From the NCBI GenBank assembly GCA_009773755.1, contig WSZJ01000014.1, positions 1-64,000 on the forward strand: a stretch of 64,000 nucleotides of DNA. Direction: 5' to 3'. The notes beneath the pieces were generated by a model. It had not been told where the DNA came from. It worked only from the letters and a program-made list of their open reading frames with translations, and made no database searches. Below are positions 17,164 through 27,014 of this stretch, piece by piece. The position numbers and the translations under genes are program-made. This DNA comes from Planctomycetota bacterium (lineage in GTDB: Bacteria; Planctomycetota; MHYJ01; WSZJ01). Numbering within the stretch: the stretch's first letter is position 1; each line of letters starts with the position of its first letter.

Positions 17164-20100
17164 ACGAACCGGCTTCAGGACATCTCGATGCGCTGCGAGA
17201 CCAGCTTCGCGAAGCGCGGGACGAGGGACTGGCGGAGCTCGCCGTGACGAGGGGGTATCTGGCGCGAGTCCGGTTCGAGGAGGGACTCGAGCGCCACCAG
17301 GCCGACGGACAGGGGCTTCTCGCCTGGCTCATTCAGCATGGGTGGCTGACAGCGGAGGAGGTGGCGCGCCTCCGGTCCGATCAAGGGCCGCGCGTGACGG
17401 AATGGACCCTCGGATTTCTGGCTCTCCAGATGAATCTCGTCACGCCAGAGCAGTTTTTCGAGTGCGCAGCGCTGTGGCTGAACGATTTCGACGCGGTCCA
17501 CCTCGTTCCGGATCATCCCGTGCGGGACTTCGGCGGCCTCCTGAAGGACATCGGACGGCTTGCTGAGGATGCCATGGCGACGCTGATAGCGGCTGCTGAA
17601 GCGCAGGGGTCGGCCGATCCCGTGGTCGATTCGGAAGTGAGGCGGCGGCTCCTGGACCTGCGGCCACCGGCTGAGCTGCGCGAATGGCTGATCCGCCTGC
17701 CCGTGAGGAAACATGCGAGGCCAGCGTTCGAGCCGCGTCCACGGGAAGAGAGATACGAGCTGGGAAATGAGATCGCTCGGGGCGGGCTCGGCCGCGTCGT
17801 GGAGGCTCTCGACCGGCACCTCAGGCGCGAGGTCGCGATCAAGCTCGTGCGGGAGGACACCCATCCGGACGTCGCGGAACGATTCGTGCGGGAGGCCGGG
17901 CTCGCCGCCAGGCTCGACCACCCCCACATCATCCCGATCTACGATTTCGACGTCATGCCCGGCCCCTCGGGCGCGAAGAGGCTCTTTCTCTGCATGAAAC
18001 GCGTCAGAGGCCAGAATCTGGCCGAAGTGATCCGCAGGGTCTCCGAGGGGGACACTTCCCAGGGCGGACGATTTTCCCGAGGGCGCCTGCTGAGTATTTT
18101 CCAGGACATCTGCCTCGGGATTGCGTACGCGCATTCAAAGGGCGTGATCCACCGCGACCTGAAACCGTCGAATGTGATGATCGGGGACTACGGCGAGACG
18201 CTGATCGTCGACTGGGGGCTGGCGAGGCCGATCGGCGAGGCCGGAGGCGACGGAACGATCCCGGAATCGGCTTCGCCGGAGATGCAGCCGCCGCTGTCGC
18301 CCCCGGGCCCCGTCGCTGAAGCGCCGCCCGACGAGACGGCGCTGACGCTCGAAGGCGTAGTCATGGGCACGCCAGCGTACATGCCGCCCGAACAGGCTAC
18401 CGGCCACCGCGATGACGTGGACCGCAGGAGCGACATCTTCGCGCTGGGAGGGATTCTCTTCGCGATCCTGACCTATCGTCCTCCATTCGAGGGAGAGAGT
18501 CGCGAGGAAGTGCTGGAGCGCGTGAAATCAGGGGTGCCCGACGCTCCGTCGGCCAGGATTCGCTCCTTCTACATCGCTGGCGCGGGCCTCCGCCCGGTGC
18601 CGCCCGATCCGGTCCCGCCCGAGTTGGATGCGATCTGCATGAAGGCGCTGGCGTTCCGCCGGGAGGACCGCTACCAGTCAGCGACCGATCTCCACGACGA
18701 CGTCCAGTTGTTCCTCGAAGGCGTGAAGGAGCGGGAGCGGGAGCACAGGCTGGCCGATGATGCTGTTGTCATGGCCAGTGACGCCATCGCGCGATGGAAG
18801 AGGCTGAGGGGGGAGGCGGTGGCGGCGGGCGAGAACGTCAAGCAGCAGGAGGAGGGCGTCCGGACTAAAGAGGAGAAGGCGGTATTGTGGATGGAAGAGG
18901 ACCGGGCTCGTGGCCTGGAACTCGAGGCGGTGGACGCCTTTGCGGATGCGAACGCGGCCTTGACAATTGCGTTGGGGCACGAGAAGCGGCACGCGAAGGC
19001 GCGGTTCCTTAAGGCGGAGCTTTTCTGGGACAAGTTTCTCGAAGCCGACAAGTCCGGCGACGAAAAGGAAATGCTCCTCTCCCGGCGGATTGTCGAGTCG
19101 TACAACGACGGGCCGTTCGACGCGCTCCTCAAGGGAGACGGGACCCTGACGGTGCGGACGCGGTCGTACGCCTGCCGCTGTCTTCTCGACGGTCGCACGG
19201 TCCTTCCCCACGAGCTGCGTCACTTTGGCTGCCATCCGTTCTCCGGACGCGCGCTCGGAAAGGACGAACGCGCCGATGGCCTGCCCGGTGTGGAGCCCAG
19301 GGAGCCTGTGCAGGTCAAAGTGCACTCAGCGTCGTGCAGTGCCGAGCCTGTCGTCGGGGCGGACGTCTGGCTCTGGCGCTATGCGGAGATCGGCCGGCTT
19401 CTCGTACCCGTCACTCAATCCGGACCGGAGTCGCCTGCGCGTGCCGGCGAGCCGCCCATCCGTGCCGTTTTCTCCGCCGACTCGCCCTTCTACCCGCACG
19501 GTCCTGGAACGTATCTCGGCAGGACGCCGATCGAGAACCGCGCATTGCCGATGGGCTCCTACCTGATCATCCTCTCGCGCGCCGGATTCGACGTAATCCG
19601 CTGTCCGGTGACCATCTCCCGCTGCGGTCACTGGGTCCAGAGTGTGACCCTGTTCCAGCCGGGCGAGACGTCCGCCGACCTCATTCCGGTCCCCGCGGGC
19701 AGGTACGGCTATCAGGGCGAACCCGGCGCTCCCATGGTCGATGCCGCGAAGTCGGAGGAACTGGACGACTTCTTCATCTCCCGCCATCCCGTGACTTGCC
19801 GCGAATACGCCGCCTTCCTCAACGACCTCTCGAAGACCAGGCCTTATGAAGCGGCGCAGCGCGTGCCGCGCGAATCCCAGACGAGCGGCTATTACTGGCC
19901 CGGGCCGCCGTACGCAGTTCCCACCAAGAACTGGCTCGCGCTGGCTGCGCCGGAACTGAAAGAGAAGGCGCGCCAGCTGCAGGACTCCACTGTCGACTGG
20001 GATGACTCCTGGCCGGTCTTCGGCGTGTCCTGGGAAGACGCAATGGCCTATTGCGCCTGGAGACGGGACACGGGAGGCGGACTGGTCACTCTTCCGCACG

Positions 20101-20465
20101 AGGTCGAGTGGGAAAAGGCCGCGCGTGGCACGGACCGCCGCTGGTTCCCCTTCGGGAAGCACTTCGACGAGGACTGGTGCAACGCCCGTCGAGCCCGCCT
20201 CGGCGCCGCGCGCCCGTCGACCGTGCAGGAATTCCCGCACGATGAATCGCCCTACGGCGTCCGCGGCCTGGCGGGAAACAGCCGGGACCACTGTCTGAAT
20301 GAGATTCCGGGGTTTTCCGGCTGGCGCCTGGGGCGCGGCGGCATCTGGACCGGCACCGGATTCAATGCACGCGCAACTCGCCGGTCCGCCAACCCCTCTC
20401 GCACCGTCATCAACAGCTGCGGATTCCGGTTGGCCCGGCCGTGTCGCTTGTCCCCGACACCCTGA
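17160..20465 (+). CDS. Ser/Thr kinase - SUMF1 fusion, paralogue A
   Basis: An 1101-residue protein. Residues 1-190 are helical, including the family-specific stretch LGFLALQMNLVTPEQFFECA. The kinase domain (about 198-520) has ARGGLGRV in the glycine loop, VAIKLV, HRDLKPSNVM and VDWGLA near 349, so the usual DFG is DWG; GTPAYMPPEQ follows. A coiled segment comes next, then a Cys-containing beta domain (TVRTRSYACRCLLDGR and onward). Last is an FGE/SUMF1-like domain (about 843-1095) with HPVTCREYAAFLND, WEDAMAYCAWR, HEVEWEKAARGTDRR, LAGNSRDHCLN and SCGFRLA. There is no membrane helix. It overlaps its cognate ECF sigma gene by four bases. The SUMF1-like domain probably binds a ligand or partner; no claim of formylglycine chemistry is made. 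Confidence 0.85.
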   Translation: MNEPASGHLDALRDQLREARDEGLAELAVTRGYLARVRFEEGLERHQADGQGLLAWLIQHGWLTAEEVARLRSDQGPRVTEWTLGFLALQMNLVTPEQFFECAALWLNDFDAVHLVPDHPVRDFGGLLKDIGRLAEDAMATLIAAAEAQGSADPVVDSEVRRRLLDLRPPAELREWLIRLPVRKHARPAFEPRPREERYELGNEIARGGLGRVVEALDRHLRREVAIKLVREDTHPDVAERFVREAGLAARLDHPHIIPIYDFDVMPGPSGAKRLFLCMKRVRGQNLAEVIRRVSEGDTSQGGRFSRGRLLSIFQDICLGIAYAHSKGVIHRDLKPSNVMIGDYGETLIVDWGLARPIGEAGGDGTIPESASPEMQPPLSPPGPVAEAPPDETALTLEGVVMGTPAYMPPEQATGHRDDVDRRSDIFALGGILFAILTYRPPFEGESREEVLERVKSGVPDAPSARIRSFYIAGAGLRPVPPDPVPPELDAICMKALAFRREDRYQSATDLHDDVQLFLEGVKEREREHRLADDAVVMASDAIARWKRLRGEAVAAGENVKQQEEGVRTKEEKAVLWMEEDRARGLELEAVDAFADANAALTIALGHEKRHAKARFLKAELFWDKFLEADKSGDEKEMLLSRRIVESYNDGPFDALLKGDGTLTVRTRSYACRCLLDGRTVLPHELRHFGCHPFSGRALGKDERADGLPGVEPREPVQVKVHSASCSAEPVVGADVWLWRYAEIGRLLVPVTQSGPESPARAGEPPIRAVFSADSPFYPHGPGTYLGRTPIENRALPMGSYLIILSRAGFDVIRCPVTISRCGHWVQSVTLFQPGETSADLIPVPAGRYGYQGEPGAPMVDAAKSEELDDFFISRHPVTCREYAAFLNDLSKTRPYEAAQRVPRESQTSGYYWPGPPYAVPTKNWLALAAPELKEKARQLQDSTVDWDDSWPVFGVSWEDAMAYCAWRRDTGGGLVTLPHEVEWEKAARGTDRRWFPFGKHFDEDWCNARRARLGAARPSTVQEFPHDESPYGVRGLAGNSRDHCLNEIPGFSGWRLGRGGIWTGTGFNARATRRSANPSRTVINSCGFRLARPCRLSPTP

Positions 20466-20673
20466 GCAGGCGCGGAATGGAAGGTGAATAATCGTGTGCC
20501 AGGCCTTCGCACCAGATTTCGACCGCGCAGGACTTCGAAATCCGAAATATTTCTCTACATGATCGTCGGCGGACGGTCTATGGGATCTTCGGAGGAGCCA
20601 CCCTCGGCGACAGCTTTCGAGGAGACCCCCCCAAGTACACGCGCGTCCGTTACCCCGGTCCCCGGAGCCTCCC
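20466..20673. other. Intergenic stretch, nothing distinct
   Basis: About 200 bp between the kinase and the metallopeptidase gene. I see no repeat, hairpin or conserved small frame. It presumably carries the promoter of the downstream gene. Confidence 0.4.
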
Positions 20674-21630
20674 ATGAAGCGATTCCCTCCCACCCTCGCC
20701 TTCCTGACATTCCTTGCCTCCCTGGCGAGCGCCGACATGCTCCTTCTCAAGAACAGGAGCGTCGTCGAAGGGCGCTTCGTCGAGAAGTCCGCCGACTCCG
20801 TGACACTTGAGAACTTCGACGGAAACGTCACGGTGAAATTCGCGGACATTCAGAAGTGGACGAAGGAGAAGGGTGCGTTCGAGGTGTACGGCGAGAAGCT
20901 GGCGAAGCTGAAAGGGAGCGACGCGGACGCGACCTACGCGCTCTCAAAATGGTGCCGCGACCGGCGGCTCTGGGCGCAGGCAAAGCCGTTGCTCGAGAAA
21001 ACGCTGGAGCTGAAACCGGGGCAGAAGGCGGCGACGAAGGACCTGGAACTCGTGAAGAAGGGTCTCGACGAGGCGTGGAAAGCGTCGCTCGTCCCGCTGA
21101 CGGTGCTCATCGGCATCAAGCAGGACCTGACGAAGGACGAGATCGAGAAGCTCTCGGAAGAAGTGAAAGCGGCAGGCGAGAAGTGCGCCGCCGCGACGCA
21201 CGGAGCGATGTACTTTGCGGAAATCGTGCTTTCGGATCAGAAGGCAGAGGGTCACCTCGTCTACGATTCCGATTTCACAGGGACGCCGAACGGCCGTTGG
21301 TGCATCCCGATGGGAACGAGGAATTGGTTCGCGCGCGTCATCTTCCACGAGCTCGGCCACGCCCTTCTCGACCTCGACGACGAATACAAGGGCGCCGGGT
21401 ACGGCGCCAATACCGGCGAGTCCTGACCCGATTGCATCATGGCCCTCCGGGACAAGGGCTTCTGCCACGCGAAAAATCACAACGGCAACGGCAACGGCGC
21501 CGGGTGCCGGGAGCGACTGGTCTGGAAGTGGCCGCAATTGAAGAAGGCATTTGCGGCGCTGGACGCGGCTGCGCCGGTGGAACGGCAGCCGCCCGAAACG
21601 AAGGTGACGATCAAAAACACGGGCAGGTGA
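20674..21630 (+). CDS. M64-like metallopeptidase, candidate selenoprotein (TGA codon 251)
   Basis: Read through an in-frame TGA at 21424-21426, this is a 318-residue secreted protein. A signal peptide (FLTFLASLASA) leads into a beta module (LLLKNRSVVEGRFVEKSADS) shared with the gene at 3381, then a TPR-like helical pair. The catalytic part has HELGHALLDLDDEY near residues 228-241, the zinc motif with trailing DEY seen in M64 (IgA-type) peptidases. Just after it the sequence reads GANTGES-U-PDCIMALRDKGFCHAKNHN: the TGA and Cys254 form a U-x-x-C pair, and more Cys/His follow. The downstream frame keeps clear coding character to TGA 21628. A hairpin starts 14 nt after the TGA. Alternatives are a nonsense mutation or a truncated 250-residue product. 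The start is ATG 20674. Confidence 0.65.
21441..21460 (+). promoter_or_regulatory. SECIS-like hairpin after the TGA at 21424
   Basis: A six-pair stem (GGCCCT with AGGGCT, one G-U pair) closes an eight-base loop CCGGGACA. The stem starts 14 nt and the loop 20 nt after the TGA, within the usual bacterial SECIS distance. The loop lacks a G in its first two bases, so the match is weaker than at 48435. Confidence 0.35.
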
Positions 21631-21679
21631 CGGCGCGTGCCCGAGGAGACCTGGGAATCCGTCCAGGCTTGTGCCCGGT

Positions 21680-22864
21680 CTACTTCATCGAATCCCGGCA
21701 CCGCAGCAGGATCATCAGCGCGAACGCCGTCCCGTAGGGCTTGTGCACGTCGAGCATCGGGTAGTCCCACCACGAGCCGTCCTCCTCCTGGTGCGGAAGG
21801 ACGAACGTGAGCATCGTCGCCGCATCCGCGCGGCGCTTTTCGGCGGGGAAGCGCTCCATGACGCGCGAGGCGTAGTAGTGGCCGAAGTAGTAGTAGTACG
21901 GCGCGGTCGCGTACCACGCTTCGTGCGGGAACTGGCGTTTGCGGCCGCACTCGATGAAGCGGTGCTCCTTGACGAGAAAGTCGAAGTTCGCCGTCGCCTT
22001 CTCGAGCGTCACGGAGGGAGAATTCCACGACAGGAGTGCGTCGTAGCAGGACTGCGAGCGACCCATCGCTCCTTTCGGCAGGTTGTAGCCCGCGGTCGGG
22101 GCGAACCAGTCGTCGAAGTTGTAGGTGAAAACGCCGAACGGCGTCCGGCAGCGCTCGACGACGCGCAGGCACCGCTTCACCATGAGTTCGGGGACGGCGA
22201 GGCCGGCTTTTTTCGCCTCAGCAAACGCAACGAGCCCCGCGGCGGTCGTGAAGCTGGTCGGCGCCATCGACGGGACCTGTGCGCCGACGATGAAGTCGTA
22301 ATAATTCCAGCCGCCGTACGCGGTCTGGTAACGGCCAAGAAGATCAAGGTGCTCCTGCGCGCCTTTCGTCACCGTCGCGAGGTGCGCGGGGTCGGTCTCC
22401 TTCTGCACGGCGAAGGCGAGGGCCTGAAGCGCGTACACGTACCCCCAGCAGTTGTAGATCTCGCCCGTCGAAGCGCGGCGAAGGGTGATCGCCTTCGTCG
22501 CGAGCCAGACTTCTCCGCGCCGCGCGGCTTCCAGCGCCTCGGGAGTGCCGACTTCGCGGAGCGCGAGACAGCACAGCGCGCTCGCGCCGACCTTGAACGC
22601 CTCCGGTGATCCGGGGAACGCCTCGTAACTTTCCCAGCCCTTCGCGCCGAGCCCTGTCGCGAACGCGCCGGTCGGGCGCTGGTTCTTCAGGAGAAACGCA
22701 ACTCCGTCGCGGATCGCGTCTTCGAGGTTCCGCTCGCGGACGGGAAGCTCGTCGATCGGCGTCGGCGCCGGACTCGCGGGTGGCGAGGAACACCCCGCGG
22801 CGAAAAGCGCCGCGGCCAGCGCGAGGCTCTTGAGAATCGGAAACCCGGATGTGTGAAGGCGCAT
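21680..22864 (-). CDS. Lipoprotein with prenyltransferase/squalene-oxidase-like repeats
   Basis: A 394-residue lipoprotein. The leader (LKSLALAAALFAAGC) ends in a lipobox with Cys25. The mature part is an alpha/alpha toroid of repeated units typical of terpenoid cyclase and prenyltransferase-like folds: DAIRDGVAFLLKNQRPTGAF, EAARRGEVWLATK, YQTAYGGWNYYDF, then DGSWWDYPMLDVHKPYGTAFA. No cyclase DxDD motif is seen, so a scaffold or polymer-binding role is more likely than terpene chemistry. Planctomycetes carry many such periplasmic toroid proteins. ATG 22864 is chosen because the signal peptide begins there. The gene stands alone between the M64-like gene on the other strand and the PepSY gene upstream. 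Confidence 0.75.
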   Translation of the reverse strand: MRLHTSGFPILKSLALAAALFAAGCSSPPASPAPTPIDELPVRERNLEDAIRDGVAFLLKNQRPTGAFATGLGAKGWESYEAFPGSPEAFKVGASALCCLALREVGTPEALEAARRGEVWLATKAITLRRASTGEIYNCWGYVYALQALAFAVQKETDPAHLATVTKGAQEHLDLLGRYQTAYGGWNYYDFIVGAQVPSMAPTSFTTAAGLVAFAEAKKAGLAVPELMVKRCLRVVERCRTPFGVFTYNFDDWFAPTAGYNLPKGAMGRSQSCYDALLSWNSPSVTLEKATANFDFLVKEHRFIECGRKRQFPHEAWYATAPYYYYFGHYYASRVMERFPAEKRRADAATMLTFVLPHQEEDGSWWDYPMLDVHKPYGTAFALMILLRCRDSMK

Positions 22865-23035
22865 CAGGAACGACAATCCTAGCCCGCGGCGCGTCCCCTC
22901 GCAATCCCGGTCAATTCGCGCTCGGGCGGCCGCCGTCCTCGAAAAGGCCGCATCCGAATCCAAGTAGCTCCATCCCTCTGGGAGACCGACTTCATTGCCG
23001 GGATTGATGCAGGTGTGCTGGGCTCATAGCCCGGC

Positions 23036-24223
23036 CTACTCGGTGCGGAACTCGAGAGTCTGTCCTGTGTGCGCATGGATTTTCATTTCCCCACGGGTGG
23101 GCCACCCCGGGTCGTTCTCGTCGGTCGGGTCGCAGAAATACCGGAGGCTGAAGTCGATCAGCCAGATCGGCGTCCCTGTGGCAACGCCGGCGTCACTCCA
23201 GGCGACGTCTACTTTCAGCGTGCAGGTTGGACCATCGACAATTTTGTGCTTCCCAGTACGTTTTGACACTTCCTGTCGGAAGCGTTCTTCGAATATCCCG
23301 CGGGCGGTTTCCTCCTTCAGGAGAGGGCCACCGAAGGCGATGCGAGGTTCGATTCGCTTCCGGCCCGAATCGCGATAAAAGGAACGGATTTCCGAGGTCC
23401 AGGCGTCCAGTTGGATGTGGAGGCTGCCTTTCGTCACCACGGCTTCTCCCAAGTCCTCGCGTGGCGCCTGCACGAAATGCACCTCGTAATCGATGTCGTC
23501 GATCGTCTCGTCCTCGTGAACTTCATAAGCCCTTCCAGAGTGCAAGCGGCACCTGTCCAGCCGGTAATTGCGCTGCGCCCAGTCGGGGACGACCTGCATC
23601 GCAAATGACTCGGCAACTTCGGCGGCCCTTTCCGCGGAGATGGCAGCCCCCGCTGCGATCTGCTGTTCCATCCAGGTCTGCATGTCGGCCGGCCGGACAG
23701 CTTTCGGATTGCGGGTGGAATAGTCAGGTCCAAGACTCCGAAGCAATAGCGTCGGCCATTCGACGGCGAAGCTCCCGCAACTCCAGGTGCTGTACTTCGG
23801 ATCCCACCTGAAAATCTTCGCCGGATCAACAGTCCACGGCGTCGCCGGCTTGCCCTGACGAGCTGCGCTTTCGGCCTGGTCGCAGAGGGTAATGACTTGC
23901 GCCGGGACGGTGGATGCTGAAGTCTTCGATCCGGGCCGTGCAGGGCCTTTGGGGTCGGATGATGGATCGACGTGAGAATCATCCTGCGGGACTGGACTGT
24001 GATCAAGACCTTCAAGTGGCTGCGCCCCATCGCCTGCGTCCGGACCAGGCTGGCCTGCACTCGACCGGGAAGATAGCCGTCCGAAGCGTCGGGCGACGTC
24101 TGACGACTCCAAGGATTGGCGCCGCCACCAGAGCCAAGCCGCTGTCGCGAGAACGAAGATCGCGACGCCTCCGGCGAGGATGTTGCGAGCGCGGACGTTT
24201 CGGTGCATTCTCAAACGCTCCAT
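23036..24223 (-). CDS. Membrane-anchored protein with PepSY-like C-terminus
   Basis: A 395-residue protein with one membrane helix near the N-terminus (about 14-32, ILAGGVAIFVLATAAWLWW), a polar low-complexity linker and a globular periplasmic part. The end has the alternating pattern seen in PepSY/YPEB modules (WLIDFSLRYFCDP, then EMKIHAHTGQTLEF), a fold often tied to protease inhibition. Its ATG overlaps the stop of the CHAT-protease gene (TGATG), so the two are co-translated. That pairing of a protease with a possible inhibitory anchor is the best functional clue. Family assignment is tentative. Confidence 0.65.
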   Translation of the reverse strand: MERLRMHRNVRARNILAGGVAIFVLATAAWLWWRRQSLESSDVARRFGRLSSRSSAGQPGPDAGDGAQPLEGLDHSPVPQDDSHVDPSSDPKGPARPGSKTSASTVPAQVITLCDQAESAARQGKPATPWTVDPAKIFRWDPKYSTWSCGSFAVEWPTLLLRSLGPDYSTRNPKAVRPADMQTWMEQQIAAGAAISAERAAEVAESFAMQVVPDWAQRNYRLDRCRLHSGRAYEVHEDETIDDIDYEVHFVQAPREDLGEAVVTKGSLHIQLDAWTSEIRSFYRDSGRKRIEPRIAFGGPLLKEETARGIFEERFRQEVSKRTGKHKIVDGPTCTLKVDVAWSDAGVATGTPIWLIDFSLRYFCDPTDENDPGWPTRGEMKIHAHTGQTLEFRTE

Positions 24224-25619
24224 CACTTCTTCTTGGATTTGCCGTACCGCGGGAGATCGGCCATGCGGACATTCGTCGTATCGACTCCTGGCGCTGTAAC
24301 GACCCGGACGATCGAATCATCGTCGGGGGCTTCGACTTTGTCGCGCCCCGCCTTGATGCTCTCCCGGAGGGTATGGAACGTCCCGTTTTTCTTCTCCTGG
24401 TCCTGAAAAAGTGCCGTCGCGAAGTCCGTGAACGTGGACGCAAGCTCGACGCGCACCCAGCCGATGGCGACATCCGCTCCGCGGTCCCTGCACACGTCGA
24501 TGAGCGACTTGCCTTTCAGATTCCCTTCGGCACCCGTGATGGGCGATGCCGTGCAGCACGAGTTGAGGATCACCAGCTCTGTATTCTTCATGTGTTTTGG
24601 GAAATCGATGGACCGATCTCCGAGAGCCTTCTCCAGGTACGGCGGCAGTTTGCCTGGTACGGGGCCGATCGCTCCTGAGCGTTCGTAGATGTACTCGACG
24701 ATGTCCGGGCCCTGCCCCGCTCCGGGAAGCTCGACGCCGTCGTACGTAATGAGCCTTGCTCCGTCCGAGTGCCCCTGGAAGACGAAGACCGCGCTACCTT
24801 CCCATCTCGCCTGGATTTTCAGCAGGGGTGCATCGTTGGGAGCAACGGGAATCGGCTCGTACCCGTTCAATTTGAACTCGTCACCAGGCACGATCGTTTC
24901 CAGAACGCCGCCGATTGCGGGCAGGTTACTGAAGAAGCCCTCACTGGCAAGGATGTCGCCGGGTTTCGGAGAGAATGAGCCGTTGAGGATCGCGACGAAA
25001 GGAGCCGGGTACTGATGGCCCATGAGGTTTGCGCGCGGTCTGGCGACGATCAGCCCTCCGGTCGGTCCGGTCATTGGGACGTCAGGGCATGCGGATGCGC
25101 TGACCTCAACGAAGTAATTCGCGGCGTCGCCGCGCACGATGAATCTCTTCGCGTCGCTTGTGTCCCGGCCGTCCCACTTAAGCTCGGCCACGTCTTCCGC
25201 GAAGTCGGCCTCGCCCTCGAAGACGATCGGGTCGTTCGCCAGCTTGTTCTCAGCACGGGAGTAGTACGTGGAGAGACGGTCGTTCGACTTGTTGTACTTC
25301 ACCGTGAATTTCGCGCTGGTCGCTTTTTCCGTGCATAGGAACTTGTAGGTGAGAGGGGGCGGTAGGGGCTGCACCGGAAAGAGAGCTTGCTTCACCTTGA
25401 ACGTCACCTTTCGCGGGTTCACCTCCGCCGTGTTCGACGCAGGCAGGTCCACGAGTTCGACCGGTTGGAATTCATCCCCCCCGGCCTGGGGTCTTCCACG
25501 TCAACTTCCAGGCCCGTGAGCCCGTATTTGTTCCCGATGGTGATCGTCTGCGCGTTCAGAGGTTGCGATGCCAGAACTGTCGCGACGAGCCACGTCACCT
25601 GCGTGAAGCGCAGTTTCAT
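24223..25619 (-). pseudogene. Secreted CHAT/caspase-like protease, frameshift in a G7 run
   Basis: The 5' part encodes a signal peptide (MKLRFTQVTWLVATVLASQPLNAQ) and continues to ...LEVDVEDPRPG. The remainder lies in another frame, beginning DEFQPVELVDLPASN. The switch coincides with a run of seven G on the coding strand (25476-25482); eight would restore one frame of about 465 residues. The catalytic part has a His in VFVFQGHSDGARL and a Cys in TELVILNSCCTASP, the His/Cys dyad of the caspase-like clan (CHAT or related). A middle domain (GDILASEGFFSNLP) precedes it. It overlaps the PepSY-like gene. The G-run could be a phase-variable switch or an assembly error; otherwise the gene looks intact. 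Confidence 0.65.
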
Positions 25620-25868
25620 GCCTTTTCTCGCAATTCGGTGTTCACAGGAACTCCCTACAGGCTTGCTGTCGCGTGTGATCGTAGCCCTGGCGTCCGTTCG
25701 GAATCAAGGACGAACCTAGCTCGCTGTGTAGCACTACCCGCCGAATCGCGCGCCGGAAATTCTCCGCCGGGGCCTGCTACGCGGAAGGTGCAGGCCGCTG
25801 TTTGAGGTGTCCCTTCGGTTCGCCGCATCGTTAAATGTCAGGGTCGCTGCAGACGGAGGAAGCGGTTC

Positions 25869-27014
25869 ATGATGGCTCTTCGATTGGCTGCCGCGATCGT
25901 CGCGTTTGCCGGAGCGTTCTGCGCGAGTTTCGCCACGCGCGCGACGTCGCCGGGTAGTGGCGCCGCGTCTTCCTCCGGGTCACTCCCTGCGAATGCACTG
26001 GCGCCCGGCCCGCCGGCCCGCCGCGACGCTTCGTCCGATCCTGCCGCCGGCGACTCCCTCGAGCCGCTTCGCCGACAGGCGAAAGCGCTGCGCAAGCTCA
26101 CCGGAACGCTGACGGCGGAGGAGCGCCGCGCGCGGATTGAGGAGCTGCGCCTGCGGATGCCGAAACTGATCGAGGCCGGGGACGGGCTCGGGCTGGTCCA
26201 CCTGATGCGGGATCTCGCGGCCCTCGGGCCCGAGGCGTACGCAGCGGCGCTTCAGGTCGCCCACCTGTTCCTCGAGCCCGCCGACGGTGTGACGCACGTC
26301 TTCGGCGTGAGCGTGAAATGGTTCCGCGAACACGCGTTTTCCGGACTCGCGGGGCCGATGGCGGCCTGGGCGATCGAGATGCCCGACCTCGCGCCGCCGT
26401 GGTTTCGCCACTTTGCCGCCGACCGGCTTGTGCGAAATCGCGGATGGTGGCCGCAGCGGAAATCCTGGATGCTGGGCCGGATGCGCGTCGAGGACGACGA
26501 CGGCCTGGCGCGGATGTTCGGCGAGCGCGTGGGGGACTTCGCGGCGATCAAGGACATCGAGACGCTCGGCGAGATCGCGAGGCGCGCCGACGGCCCCGGC
26601 GGACGCGTGGGGGCGACGGAAGCGCTCGCCCGCGCGGACCCGATGTGGAGCCGGGGGGAGCTTGAATCGCTGGCCGCGGGCGCGGATCTCGAGGTGAGCG
26701 TCGAGGCGAAGCGCTGGCTGAGCGCAGGAACAAGCGGGCCGACGGCTACGCGAATCGTCGACGTGGCGATGAATTCGCGCGCGGAGAAGCTCGGGCTGCG
26801 GGCGGGGGACATCGTCCTGAAGATCCAGGAAGAGTCCTCGCGGGGAAAGTGGTCGTCGGATTTCACCAAATTCGATTCGAGGAAACACCCCGACGAAGTG
26901 GAAGTGATTCGCGGCAGTGCGCGCCTCAAAATCCGGATTCCGGTCGAACTCTGGCGCGATGAAACCCCGTGGGGCATCTCGGGGAGACCCTTCTTCGACG
27001 AGGCCCCGAAATGA
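25869..27014 (+). CDS. Exported protein with C-terminal PDZ domain, copy 1
   Basis: A 381-residue protein with an N-terminal hydrophobic leader (LRLAAAIVAFAGAFCASFATR) and a Ser/Ala/Pro-rich linker. A central all-helical region of HEAT-like repeats follows (PKLIEAGDGLGLVHLMRDLA, then GVSVKWFREHAFSGLAGP). It ends in a PDZ-like module (TRIVDVAMNSRAEKLGLRAG, then DIVLKIQEES). No protease triad is present. A GGAGG ribosome site lies 8 nt upstream of ATG 25869. The stop overlaps the start of the next gene, which has the same architecture, so the two look like a diverged tandem duplication acting together. Function unknown; binding of peptide C-termini in the periplasm is inferred. Confidence 0.7.
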   Translation: MMALRLAAAIVAFAGAFCASFATRATSPGSGAASSSGSLPANALAPGPPARRDASSDPAAGDSLEPLRRQAKALRKLTGTLTAEERRARIEELRLRMPKLIEAGDGLGLVHLMRDLAALGPEAYAAALQVAHLFLEPADGVTHVFGVSVKWFREHAFSGLAGPMAAWAIEMPDLAPPWFRHFAADRLVRNRGWWPQRKSWMLGRMRVEDDDGLARMFGERVGDFAAIKDIETLGEIARRADGPGGRVGATEALARADPMWSRGELESLAAGADLEVSVEAKRWLSAGTSGPTATRIVDVAMNSRAEKLGLRAGDIVLKIQEESSRGKWSSDFTKFDSRKHPDEVEVIRGSARLKIRIPVELWRDETPWGISGRPFFDEAPK

